Origin: Chloroflexota bacterium
Lineage (GTDB): Bacteria > Chloroflexota > Anaerolineae > J036 > Brachytrichaceae
Direction: 5' to 3'
Length of the DNA: 40,245 nucleotides
Assembly (NCBI GenBank): GCA_023488685.1
Contig: JAMDDR010000256.1
Location: 1 to 40,245 of the forward strand
Positions 18,960 through 27,278 of this stretch are shown one piece after another. A program made the position numbers and the translations under genes. Each line of letters opens with the position of its first letter. Positions within the stretch are counted from its first letter, which is position 1. Under the pieces are notes generated by a model that was not told the DNA's origin, did not search any database, and saw nothing but the letters and a program-made list of their open reading frames with translations.

Positions 18960-21521
18960 ATGAACTGGCCCATCCTCACCTCTTACGACCAACGGCATCT
19001 CGGGCGTATCGCCCTACCCCTCGGCGGCATTGGCACCGGCACCGTCTCGCTCGGCGGGCGCGGCGACCTGCGTGACTGGGAGGTCGTCAATCGCCCAGCG
19101 AAAGGCTTCAAACCACGCAACACATTCTTCGCCTTGTATGCCAAGCTGGCGGGTGGCATCGTGGTCACCCGTGCGCTGGAAGGGCGTATCGACCCGCATG
19201 AATTTGAAGGCGCCTTTGGCAGCACCACACCCAACCATGGCCTGCCGCGCTTCCGCAAATGCACCTTCCAGGCGGCCTACCCCTTTGGGCAGGTACTGCT
19301 ATCCGACCCGGACGTGCCGCTCGACGTGCGCATCGAAGCCTTCAACCCACTCATCCCGGCAGACGCAGACCGTAGCGGCATCCCGGTCGCCATGCTCCGT
19401 TTCGTGCTCACCAATAAAACAGACAAACCCATCTCCGCTTCGGTGTGCGGCAACGTCGAGAACTTCATTGGCAGCGATGGCAACGCTGGCAAGCCGAGCA
19501 AGAACGTCAACGTGTACATGAATAGAATTCCGAGTTCTCAAAGAACTCGGAGTTCTAAAGGTGCTGGTGTTTCCGGCATCCTGATGCGCTCCGGCGGCGT
19601 CAATATCTGCGCCGAGCAGTGGGGCACCATGGCGCTTAGCACCACAGCATCGGCAGGCGTGACCTATCGCACCGCCTGGGCAGATCTCAGTTGGGGTGAT
19701 ACGTTACTCGACTACTGGGATGACTTCAGCGGCGACGGAAAGCTGGAGAACCGTGAGTCACCCAATCTCGACAGCCCGATGGCCTCCCTGGCCGTGAGCC
19801 TGACCATCCCCGCCAATGGCACGCGCGCCGTCACCTTCCTGTTGACCTGGCACTTCCCCAATCGCCAGGTTTGGATACCCAAGCCGGAGAATAGCGTGGA
19901 CTGCTGTGTCGACGGCAACTGCAAGAACGACCCTAACCGCGTTGGTAACTATTACACCACCCAGTACGTCGACGCCTGGGATGTTGCCGTGCAGGTGGCG
20001 CCGCAGCTCGCCCGCCTGGAGCAGGACACATTGGCATTCGTGAACGCGTTCTGCAACAGCGATCTGCCTGCGGTGGTGAAGGAAGCGGCGCTCTACAACC
20101 TCAGCACGTTGCGCTCGCAGACCGTCTTCCGCACCGAGGATGGCCGCATGTACGGCTGGGAAGGCTGCGGCGACAAGGCCGGCTGCTGCCATGGGTCGTG
20201 CACACACGTTTGGAACTACGAGCAGGCCACGGCCTTTCTATTCGGTGACCTGGCGCGCAGCATGCGTGAGGTGGAGTTCCTGCACGCCACACGCGACGAT
20301 GGCCTGATGGCATTCCGTGCACCCCTGCCCTATGGCCAGCCCGGCGATTGGGCAACAGCCGCCGCCGACGGCCAGATGGGTTGCTTGATGAAGCTCTACC
20401 GCGACTGGCAACTCTCCGGCGACGACGACATGCTGCGCACGTTGTGGCCGCAGGCTCGTAAGGCGCTGGCGTTCTGCTGGATTCCCGGCGGCTGGGACGC
20501 CGACCGCGACGGCGTCATGGAAGGCTGCCAGCACAACACCATGGACGTGGAGTATTACGGCCCCAACCCGCAGATGGGCGCGTGGTACCTGGGCGCGCTG
20601 GTCGCAGCCGCCAAGATGGCCCGCCACATCGGCGACGTGGAGTTCGCCGCCGAGTGCCAGCGGTTGGCTGACCAGGGACAACGCTGGATGGACGAGCACC
20701 TGTTCAACGGCGAGTACTACGAACACGAGATACGACCGCCCCAGGGCGACAGCGCTGTCGCGGTGGGCTTGCGTGTGGGCATGGGCGCGGCCAACCTGGA
20801 TGAGCCGGATTTACAGCTCGGCGCAGGCTGCCTGGTCGATCAACTGGTCGGGCAGTTCATGGCACACGTGTGCCACCTGGGCTACTTGCTCGACCGCAAG
20901 AACGTGCAGACGACGCTGCGTTCGATCATGAAGCACAACTTCAAAACCGACTTCAGCGGGCACTTCAACCACATGCGCAGCTTTGTGCTGAACGACGAAG
21001 CCGCCATCGTGATGGCCTCCTACCCATTAGAGCGTCGGCCCAAGCGCCCCTTCCCCTATTACAACGAGGTGATGACCGGCTTTGAGTACGCCGCAGCCGT
21101 GCACATGCTATACGAGGGACAGACGGCTGCCGGGCTGAAAGCGATCAAAGCCATCCGCCAGCGCTACGATGGCTTGAAGCGCAACCCGTTCGACGAGGCC
21201 GAGTGCGGCCACCACTACGCACGCGCCATGGCGTCTTGGGCGGCAGCGCTGGCGCTCAGCGGCTTCCACTACTCCGGGGTGAACCAGGCTATGGCGATGA
21301 AGGCACAAGAAGGCATGCACTTTTGGTCCAACGGCTACGCCTGGGGCACCGTTACGCAGAAGCGCGACGGCGCTGCCACGACGGTGCAGTTGAAGGTGCT
21401 CGGCGGTACGCTCAAGCTGCGTCGCTTCAACCTGTACGGGACCGGCATGTACGAGTTCAAGACGGCCCGCGCCATCCCCACCGGCAAGACCGTGACCATG
21501 CGCATCGTGGCAGCGCCTTAA
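18960..21521 (+). CDS. GH116-like glycosidase (GBA2 / beta-glucosidase family)
   Basis: Encodes an 853-aa protein with the two-domain plan of GH116: an N-terminal beta-sandwich opening with the glycine-rich PLGGIGTGTVSLGGRGD, and a C-terminal (alpha/alpha)6 barrel with KLYRDWQLSGDDDML and GLWLAA-like GAWYLGALVAAAK. Known members cleave beta-glucosides, beta-xylosides or glucosylceramide. By motif, Asp627 (VDQLVGQ) matches the acid/base position (MADQ in human GBA2). The nucleophile Glu could not be placed: the expected zone, about 150 residues upstream, reads PGDWATAAADGQ. There is no signal peptide, so action is cytoplasmic. Residues 188-200 are encoded by a palindromic element (19523-19557) and look like foreign in-frame sequence. 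No ribosome binding site is visible before the start. Confidence 0.85.
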   Translation: MNWPILTSYDQRHLGRIALPLGGIGTGTVSLGGRGDLRDWEVVNRPAKGFKPRNTFFALYAKLAGGIVVTRALEGRIDPHEFEGAFGSTTPNHGLPRFRKCTFQAAYPFGQVLLSDPDVPLDVRIEAFNPLIPADADRSGIPVAMLRFVLTNKTDKPISASVCGNVENFIGSDGNAGKPSKNVNVYMNRIPSSQRTRSSKGAGVSGILMRSGGVNICAEQWGTMALSTTASAGVTYRTAWADLSWGDTLLDYWDDFSGDGKLENRESPNLDSPMASLAVSLTIPANGTRAVTFLLTWHFPNRQVWIPKPENSVDCCVDGNCKNDPNRVGNYYTTQYVDAWDVAVQVAPQLARLEQDTLAFVNAFCNSDLPAVVKEAALYNLSTLRSQTVFRTEDGRMYGWEGCGDKAGCCHGSCTHVWNYEQATAFLFGDLARSMREVEFLHATRDDGLMAFRAPLPYGQPGDWATAAADGQMGCLMKLYRDWQLSGDDDMLRTLWPQARKALAFCWIPGGWDADRDGVMEGCQHNTMDVEYYGPNPQMGAWYLGALVAAAKMARHIGDVEFAAECQRLADQGQRWMDEHLFNGEYYEHEIRPPQGDSAVAVGLRVGMGAANLDEPDLQLGAGCLVDQLVGQFMAHVCHLGYLLDRKNVQTTLRSIMKHNFKTDFSGHFNHMRSFVLNDEAAIVMASYPLERRPKRPFPYYNEVMTGFEYAAAVHMLYEGQTAAGLKAIKAIRQRYDGLKRNPFDEAECGHHYARAMASWAAALALSGFHYSGVNQAMAMKAQEGMHFWSNGYAWGTVTQKRDGAATTVQLKVLGGTLKLRRFNLYGTGMYEFKTARAIPTGKTVTMRIVAAP
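19523..19557. repeat. Palindromic element inserted in frame in the GH116 gene
   Basis: TAGAATTCCGAGTTCT (19523-19538), a CAA loop and AGAACTCGGAGTTCTA (19542-19557) pair at 15 of 16 positions. It is more AT-rich than the surrounding coding sequence and encodes a Ser/Arg-rich stretch (residues about 188-200). The element at 27279 has the same arm length and loop size and shares 11 of 15 bases in the left arm. Confidence 0.8.
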
Positions 21522-21549
21522 CCACAGATGGATGAGATTAGAGATTTTT

Positions 21550-22461
21550 CTACGCCGCAACGATCGCCACATGTTCGGCAAAGTACCTGCCCCAATCCGG
21601 GCGGCGACCATCGATATCGGTATACCCATATTCTTTGGCCAATCCCCAGGAACTGAAAGCCCCTCCGGTTTTGCTCATCATCTCCGGGTCCGCTGCCAGC
21701 GCCGCAATCGCCCGTCCGACAAAGAAGGGCGTTTCCGAAGCGATGAAATGCGGGTCTTTTTGCGTCCCTTCCTGCCAGTTCGCTTCACTGACGCCGAAGT
21801 GCTCCAGCATTGCCTCGGATCGCAAGAATCCGGGTGTCACCGCTAACGCCGTGATGTGATGCGGCCGCAGTTCCTCAGCCACGCCATAGGCCAGACGAAT
21901 GGCAGATGCCTTGGCCAGGTCATAGAAGAGATTGCCGCGGTAGGCAGGGGTATCGCCATCGGTGATCTCGACGATCAACCCTTGTCGCCGCTCCAGCATC
22001 AGCGGCACGGCATAACGGCTCGTGATGATGTGCGTGTGCACGGCACGCTGTTGCATCAACAAGCCCTTCTCAATGGAGAGTTCCCAGAACGGCTTGCCCC
22101 ACTCCGTCAATTCATCACCGCCCCAAATGTCGTTCACCAGGATGTCCAACCGCCCCTGCTCTGCCCGCACCCGCTCGAAAAGCGCGCGCACCTGGGCTTC
22201 GTCGGTGTGATCCACCTGCATCGCAATACCGACGCCGCCGTAAGCGCTCACCATCTCAGCCGTCTCCTCGATCGTTTCGGCGCGTTGTTGCAGAACGAAC
22301 GGGGCTACGGCCTGGCTGCGTTGCGGCCGTGTCGCACGCGTGCTACGGCCGGTGCCATACACGATCGCCCCCGCCTCACCCAGCATGCATGCAATCCCGC
22401 GCCCTGCGCCGCGCGTTGCCCCCGCCACGACCGCGATCCTACCTTTCAACACCTGCGTCAT
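21550..22461 (-). CDS. Short-chain dehydrogenase/reductase (DHRS1-like)
   Basis: Encodes a 303-aa NAD(P)-dependent SDR. The Rossmann motif reads AGATRGAGRG (residues 13-22) and the catalytic YxxxK is Tyr180-Lys184 (FYDLAKAS). The usual catalytic serine position appears as Thr in VEITDGD. ATG 22461 is chosen because AGGAGGTTGGT sits immediately before it on the minus strand; an upstream in-frame start would add 16 unlikely residues. The gene is divergent from the TetR gene, and both promoters overlap one palindromic operator, so the SDR is very probably the target of that repressor. The overall pattern resembles DHRS1 carbonyl reductases. The substrate is unknown and may be a toxic carbonyl unrelated to the sugar locus. 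Confidence 0.9.
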   Translation of the reverse strand: MTQVLKGRIAVVAGATRGAGRGIACMLGEAGAIVYGTGRSTRATRPQRSQAVAPFVLQQRAETIEETAEMVSAYGGVGIAMQVDHTDEAQVRALFERVRAEQGRLDILVNDIWGGDELTEWGKPFWELSIEKGLLMQQRAVHTHIITSRYAVPLMLERRQGLIVEITDGDTPAYRGNLFYDLAKASAIRLAYGVAEELRPHHITALAVTPGFLRSEAMLEHFGVSEANWQEGTQKDPHFIASETPFFVGRAIAALAADPEMMSKTGGAFSSWGLAKEYGYTDIDGRRPDWGRYFAEHVAIVAA

Positions 22462-22532
22462 ACCAACCTCCTTTTTGAGAAACGACTCTGTCACCCTCAT
22501 CTGCAACACAACAGGAACGCCATGACTTGGAG

Positions 22533-22569
22533 TTGATGCCAGATTAATCTACGATGTAGAATTTGTCAA
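22533..22569. promoter_or_regulatory. Overlapping divergent promoters with TetR-type operator
   Basis: The dyad TCTAC-GAT-GTAGA (22548-22560) lies at the centre. On the plus strand TTGATG (22533-22538), 18 bp and TAGAAT (22557-22562) point to the TetR gene. On the minus strand a perfect TTGACA (22569-22564), 17 bp and TAATCT (22546-22541) point to the SDR gene. One bound dimer would block both promoters. Confidence 0.75.
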
Positions 22570-22600
22570 TCCGACGGATGGAGGAGAAGACTGCCTCACC

Positions 22601-23290
22601 ATGGCAAAGAAACTGGGACGCCCAAGCGCTGGACAGGCACAACTCACGCGCGAGCGCATCCTTGCCATCGCAGTGCGGATGGTCGATGAGCAGGGTATTG
22701 CGGCCCTGAGCATGCACCGGCTGGCTACCGAGCTAGGTGTCGACCCGATGGCGATCTATCATCACTTGCCAGGCAAGTCCGCCGTGTTGTCCGGCATTGT
22801 CGAACAGGTCTTCAATGAACTGCGCCCGCCAGCCATCAGCGCTGACGCCGGTTGGCAGACGGAGGTGCGCGCCTACCGTGACCTGGTGCGTGCTCACCCT
22901 AACCTCGTGTTGCACCTGGTAACGGATATGGCATCGGGAGGGCCGGCCATCCTGGCGGTCAACGAGAGACTCTACGCAGCCCTCGCGAGCGCAGGTCTGG
23001 CGGACAGGATGGTTGTCCAGTCCGCCAATCTGTTGGTGGATTACCTGAACGGTGTGGCGCTGGCTGAAGGGTTAAGCCGCCAGTACTCAGGCCAGTATCC
23101 AGACCAACATCATGCAGGAGAACCTCAAGACCTGTCGCAGTTGCTGCAGCGATATCCCTCTGATCACTTCCCTATCCTGCGCCGGGTTCTTGATGCCCTT
23201 CCCACAGACACCTCACCGGATGATTTTGAGCGCGGGTTGGACATCATCCTGGCTGGAATCCAGCAGTGGTCCCGCCTTGTACACATCTGA
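22601..23290 (+). CDS. TetR-family transcriptional repressor (TetR_C type)
   Basis: Encodes a 229-aa regulator. The N-terminal helix-turn-helix (residues about 15-60) reads LTRERILAIAVRMVDEQG, then MHRLATELGVDPMAIYHHL, typical of TetR. The C-terminal ligand-binding region is of the TetR_C kind also found in tetracycline repressors. GGAGGAGA (22579-22586) precedes ATG 22601 at a slightly long 14-nt gap. The operator-like dyad at 22548-22560 overlaps its own and the SDR promoter, so autorepression and SDR control are likely. The inducer is unknown. The two-nucleotide-looped dyad just past the gene (23307-23324) could end the transcript but has no T-tract. Confidence 0.92.
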   Translation: MAKKLGRPSAGQAQLTRERILAIAVRMVDEQGIAALSMHRLATELGVDPMAIYHHLPGKSAVLSGIVEQVFNELRPPAISADAGWQTEVRAYRDLVRAHPNLVLHLVTDMASGGPAILAVNERLYAALASAGLADRMVVQSANLLVDYLNGVALAEGLSRQYSGQYPDQHHAGEPQDLSQLLQRYPSDHFPILRRVLDALPTDTSPDDFERGLDIILAGIQQWSRLVHI

Positions 23291-23403
23291 AAATGCCATT
23301 ACTATTCGGCATTGGGCAATGCCGCCCTGACAGTAAACCCTGGGGGCTTCGTTCTGCGTTTTCCAGGCTTATTCTGAGTTGTGTAATTGTGTAAAGGAGA
23401 TGG

Positions 23404-24195
23404 ATGATGTTAACACGTGATCAGGTTCAGTACTATAACGAGCATGGTTTTCTGCGCATTCCACAAGTATTCAGCCCCGCCGAGATCGATGAGTTGTCAA
23501 ATGAATTGGACAGGCTCGTGCGCGAGTGGGCGGTGACTGACCAGGGCTGGACCGGTCCCTGGCGGCGCGCCTACATGACCGAAGAGGTCGAGAAGAAATC
23601 CAAACTGACCGCTATGCACGACCTGCAGTTCTATTCGTCGGCCTGGTTGCGCGCGGTGACCAACCCACGGCTGGCCGAAGCGATGAGCGACCTGCTCGGA
23701 CCGAACGTCGAGCTACACCATTCCACTCTGCACATCAAGCCACCGTCTACCGGCCACCCCTTCCCCATGCACCAGGACCACCCGTTTTATATGCACGAGA
23801 ACGGTTGTTACGTGGACGTGCTGGTTCACCTGGATGACACTCGCCATGAGAACGGCGAGATCCGCTTCCTCGACGGTTCGCACAAGCTAGGGGCGCTGGA
23901 GCACATCACCATGACGCCCGAAGGTCCCTGCAGCCCGCACCTGCCCACCGACAAGTACCGCCTGGAGGATACTGTGCCTGTGCCGGCCAAGCGCGGTGAC
24001 GTGGTGTGCTTCAGCATCCACACCATCCACGGTTCGTACATCAACACCACCGACAAGGCACGCCGGCTGGTGCGCGTGGGTTACCGCGACCCGCAGAACA
24101 AGCAGACAGCCGGCCAGAGTCTAGGCCGTCCCGGCTTACTCGTGCGCGGTTACCGTGACCGCCAGGAGGGACAGACCCTGCTCACCACCGGCTAG
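23404..24195 (+). CDS. Phytanoyl-CoA dioxygenase (PhyH) family protein, copy 2
   Basis: Encodes a 263-aa Fe(II)/2-oxoglutarate dioxygenase. The triad is His123-x-Asp125 (PMHQDHPFYMHENG) and His209 (HTIHGSYINTT), followed by an Arg-rich RRLVRVGYRDP that should hold the 2-oxoglutarate arginine. The start is either ATG 23404 or the adjacent ATG 23407, which is 6-7 nt from the AAAGGAGA site and fits better. It is only distantly similar to copy 1, so the two probably act on different substrates or arrived separately. The closest general pattern is that of PhyH proteins in sugar and natural-product clusters. It stands between the TetR gene and a convergent membrane-protein gene. Confidence 0.88.
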   Translation: MMLTRDQVQYYNEHGFLRIPQVFSPAEIDELSNELDRLVREWAVTDQGWTGPWRRAYMTEEVEKKSKLTAMHDLQFYSSAWLRAVTNPRLAEAMSDLLGPNVELHHSTLHIKPPSTGHPFPMHQDHPFYMHENGCYVDVLVHLDDTRHENGEIRFLDGSHKLGALEHITMTPEGPCSPHLPTDKYRLEDTVPVPAKRGDVVCFSIHTIHGSYINTTDKARRLVRVGYRDPQNKQTAGQSLGRPGLLVRGYRDRQEGQTLLTTG

Positions 24196-24239
24196 AAGGC
24201 ACACGGATCACACAGATCTGACCTATCGAACCACCAGGG

Positions 24240-24316
24240 CCACCAAGAACACCAATAGCTTCATGTTGGTTTTCCTGGTGCTCGCGCAACAGAAGTTGCC
24301 GGGGTGTCCTTGGTGG
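24240..24316. repeat. Long imperfect inverted repeat between convergent genes
   Basis: CCACCAAGAACACC (24240-24253) and GGTGTCCTTGGTGG (24303-24316) pair at 13 of 14 positions. Between them CAAC-AGAA-GTTG forms a smaller hairpin. The left part also shows a period-9 pattern (ACCACCAGG, GCCACCAAG, AACACCAAT). It probably serves as a two-way transcription end for the dioxygenase and membrane-protein genes. Confidence 0.55.
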
Positions 24317-24320
24317 TTGG

Positions 24321-25898
24321 TCATGGGTCTTTGCGAAAAATCACTGCCACGTCGTCTTCATAGATGCGGGTATAGCCAGCGGTTTGGCGTAGACTGGTGG
24401 CCAGAATGGCATCCTTGTTGACCAGGACCAGATTGGCGCCGCTGGCCTGCAGGATGGCCTGCCAGTCGGGATCAAGGTCGACCACGCGCGCGTAATTCTT
24501 GAGGATATGCTCATCACTGCTGCGCCAACTGGCCATCCGGCCATCGATATACACCTTCTGCTCGGGCAGATGCCAGATCAGATACCCACCCCAGTTGTAA
24601 TAGTTGAATAGCCGGCTGCCTGGCTGCGGATGTGCTTTAAGATATTGCACTGCCGCCAGCGGGTAAGGCATGTCATGTGCGAGGCGTTCGGGGTCTAATG
24701 CTGCGTTGCCGTATGCAACCACTCGTGCCAACAACACTGCCAGAGGGATGGTCACTAGCACGGCGTTGTAACCGTAATACAACACGTCAGAGCTGACCCG
24801 TGGGCCGGTCCCCCCATGACCTTTGCGCAATGCAAACAGGCTGTCGATCGTCGTCTCGAAGAACCGGCGTACAGTTGGCTCAGCGGCCAGCGTAACGTAA
24901 ACCCACGGCACTACAAACAACACAAGCAATGGCGCGTGGCGGACAGTGCTCATCCCCATATATACGTAGACGGGCAACAACAGCATGTGCCAGGCGCTAT
25001 GAGACCTGCGCGTCCACACCAGCCACCATAAAAAGGTAAATATAAAAACGCCCAGGTACAGGCCTATGGAATTCTGGAAGTTGACCGACATCCACTCACG
25101 GATTTGAGACCGCGCGAACTGGTCCAGGTTGGCTCGCCATGCCTCCTCATACAGGCGATAAGTATAGGGGTTAATAAGACTTGCAACGATACAGCCGCCG
25201 AGGAGGACAGCGAACGCGCGCAGGTTGCGCACCCCCTCCACACCCTTCAGTTGGATGAATGGCATGGCCTGCTGCAGCCGCAATACAAAACGCGCTGCCA
25301 GCAACAGCACGAGGGTCATCCCCATTTGCGCCAGGCCGATTACAAACCCACCATGCAGGTTCGCCCATAGACAGAACAAGACCGGCAGCAGCCACAAGCC
25401 ACGTCGTTTGCCAAGCAGATACCGCCAGATGAAGGCATTCACCAGGGCAAACCCCACCAGCGTAATCATCTGCGCGCGCACCCCCAGGGCAGCACTGTTC
25501 ACCAGCAGCGCCAGGATCATCAACGCTGCGCCCAACCGCCAGCCTGCCCGCGTTGAAAACGCAGCCTCCGGCGCGCTGTGTCTCAAGATCATGGCGCCGG
25601 TGCGCACGGCAACCGCGTACGCCCCACACGTCACGACGACGAAAATCACGCCCAACCCGATCAACCCGGTAGCGCGATACACCAGGAACATGATGAGATC
25701 AGTCAACCATTCGTGATCGATCCAGGCGTAGCCTGGCATGGACCAGGAATAGATGTCGTGGAAGGGGAATATACCGGCGAGGAGGTCCTGTCCCACCTTG
25801 AGATGCCACCACAAATCTGGGTCGGCCGGGGGCTGCAGCACCACCGCTACAGAGAACAGGATAAAAAGGATATCAAGAGAGCTGAGCTTCTGTCGCAT
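24321..25898 (-). CDS. Polytopic membrane protein, GT-C-like, function unknown
   Basis: Encodes a 525-aa protein with about ten membrane segments. The N-terminal loop after the first segment reads PPADPDLWWHLKVGQ, an acidic-aromatic motif seen in many uncharacterised bacterial membrane proteins that resemble GT-C glycosyltransferases (protein mannosyltransferase-like). The last ~110 residues form a soluble tail (LFNYYNWGGYLIWHLPEQKVYIDGRM) also typical of that group. A sugar-transfer role from a lipid carrier is therefore possible but unproven. No ribosome binding site is evident before ATG 25898. It is on the opposite strand from the surrounding sugar genes and may be unrelated to them. Confidence 0.75.
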   Translation of the reverse strand: MRQKLSSLDILFILFSVAVVLQPPADPDLWWHLKVGQDLLAGIFPFHDIYSWSMPGYAWIDHEWLTDLIMFLVYRATGLIGLGVIFVVVTCGAYAVAVRTGAMILRHSAPEAAFSTRAGWRLGAALMILALLVNSAALGVRAQMITLVGFALVNAFIWRYLLGKRRGLWLLPVLFCLWANLHGGFVIGLAQMGMTLVLLLAARFVLRLQQAMPFIQLKGVEGVRNLRAFAVLLGGCIVASLINPYTYRLYEEAWRANLDQFARSQIREWMSVNFQNSIGLYLGVFIFTFLWWLVWTRRSHSAWHMLLLPVYVYMGMSTVRHAPLLVLFVVPWVYVTLAAEPTVRRFFETTIDSLFALRKGHGGTGPRVSSDVLYYGYNAVLVTIPLAVLLARVVAYGNAALDPERLAHDMPYPLAAVQYLKAHPQPGSRLFNYYNWGGYLIWHLPEQKVYIDGRMASWRSSDEHILKNYARVVDLDPDWQAILQASGANLVLVNKDAILATSLRQTAGYTRIYEDDVAVIFRKDP

Positions 25899-26106
25899 GG
25901 TTTGTTGTGTGTCTTGCGTTTCGTCATTGGACTGCGATGAACGACATAGGCGAAGCGATCAAAATCGCCAGATGCCCACCGAGTGTAGGGCCAAGACCGG
26001 ACCTTGTCAACACATTAATGAGATCAGCCGCCTGCACCCGATCCAGCCATCTTGCGCATTTCAACTTACGCGCTATAACCAACACTGGTCTAAAACACGT
26101 ACACGG

Positions 26107-26129
26107 CCCGCGCAACAATTGTCCGCGGG
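26107..26129. promoter_or_regulatory. Nested palindrome upstream of the second glycosidase operon
   Basis: CCCGCG (26107-26112) and CGCGGG (26124-26129) enclose the perfect 8-bp palindrome ACAATTGT (26115-26122). It ends 63 bp before the operon's first ATG, a good position for a repressor site. No convincing promoter hexamers were found beside it. Confidence 0.5.
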
Positions 26130-26192
26130 TCGCAAGAGATATGAGGCAAATTTGTGGCTATAAAACCGATCAGGCCCAAATGGAAGGGCGCC

Positions 26193-27275
26193 ATGACCGA
26201 TCGCGAGCGCTTCGTGCGCCAGATGCACTATCAGCCGGTGGATCGCTGCTTCAACATGGAGTTCGGCTACTGGGATGAGAACTTCACGCTGTGGCCTCTG
26301 TTCTCCGAGCATGGCATCAGGAACAACAGCGAAGCCGACATCTTCTTTAGCTTCGACCGCATCGAAACCATCGGCGGCAATATCTGGTTGAACCCCAGCT
26401 TCGAGAACGTGGTGGTGGAAGAGCGCGAGAACACCAAAGTCATCATGAACGCCGATGGCCTGTTGGCTGAGGTGCCAAAGGACGCCCACGACACCATCCC
26501 GCATTACCTTAAGTCGTCCATCCAGACGCCCGACGACTGGGAGAAGGTCAAGCGAGAGCGCTTCCGCCGCGATGACCCAGCCCGGCGAGTCGACATCGAA
26601 ACGCTCAAAGCCCGCCACCCATCCAGACGCGACTATCCGCTGGGGGTGTGGTGCGGGTCGATGATTGGCAAGATCCGCGACATGCTCACGTTCGAAGGAC
26701 TGGCCTACGCTTGCGCCGACTACCCTGACATGGTCGAGGACATGGCCGAGACCGCCTGCGTGCTGGTGGAGGACTCGCTCGACCAACTGCTGCCGCACTT
26801 CGATTTCGACTTCGCCTCAGGGTGGGAGGATATCTGTTTCAAGAACGGGCCGATTGTGTCGCCGCGCTTCTTCCGCGACGTGGTCATGCCACGCTACAAG
26901 CGCATCAGCGACCGGCTGCACGCGCACGGCATCGACATCTGGTACATCGACTGCGACGGCGACGTGCGCCCCATCCTACCCTTCATGATGGAGGGCGGCG
27001 TCAATTGCTTGTTCCCATTCGAGGTCAACGGCTGCGCCCACCCCGCCGAGCTACTGGGCAAGTTCGGTAAGGACCTGCGCATCATGGGCGGCTTCGATAA
27101 GATCGAAATGGGCAAAGGCCCTGCGGCGATCAAGGCATATATGGACACACTGGTCCCCCTGGTCGAACGTGGCGGCTACATTCCCTTCTGCGATCACCGC
27201 TGCCCGCCCAATGTCAAACCGGAGGACTACCTGTACTACCTGGATCTGAAAGAGCAGATGTTCGGCATGAAGTAG
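26193..27275 (+). CDS. UroD-family (PF01208-like) protein lacking the usual zinc ligands, copy 2
   Basis: Encodes a 360-aa UroD-fold protein. ATG 26193 is preferred: GGAAGGG lies just upstream and MTDRERFVRQMHYQPVDR is a classic start for the family. A GTG at 26154 with GAGG in front would add 13 residues and cannot be excluded. The C-terminus has the family pattern DHRCPPNVKPEDYLYYL. Where corrinoid methyltransferases have zinc-binding His-x-Cys-Gly, this protein has Asp253-Cys254-Asp255-Gly256, so that chemistry is doubtful. It differs clearly from copy 1, so this is not a recent duplication. It opens a five-gene operon with three glycosidase-like genes and a dehydrogenase, tying this protein type to sugar breakdown. 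Confidence 0.85.
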   Translation: MTDRERFVRQMHYQPVDRCFNMEFGYWDENFTLWPLFSEHGIRNNSEADIFFSFDRIETIGGNIWLNPSFENVVVEERENTKVIMNADGLLAEVPKDAHDTIPHYLKSSIQTPDDWEKVKRERFRRDDPARRVDIETLKARHPSRRDYPLGVWCGSMIGKIRDMLTFEGLAYACADYPDMVEDMAETACVLVEDSLDQLLPHFDFDFASGWEDICFKNGPIVSPRFFRDVVMPRYKRISDRLHAHGIDIWYIDCDGDVRPILPFMMEGGVNCLFPFEVNGCAHPAELLGKFGKDLRIMGGFDKIEMGKGPAAIKAYMDTLVPLVERGGYIPFCDHRCPPNVKPEDYLYYLDLKEQMFGMK

Positions 27276-27278
27276 AAA

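Noticed and set aside
23307..23324. Intrinsic terminator after the TetR gene
   Set aside because: CGGCATTG/CAATGCCG is a good dyad but leaves only two loop bases unless the closing pair opens, and no T-tract follows.
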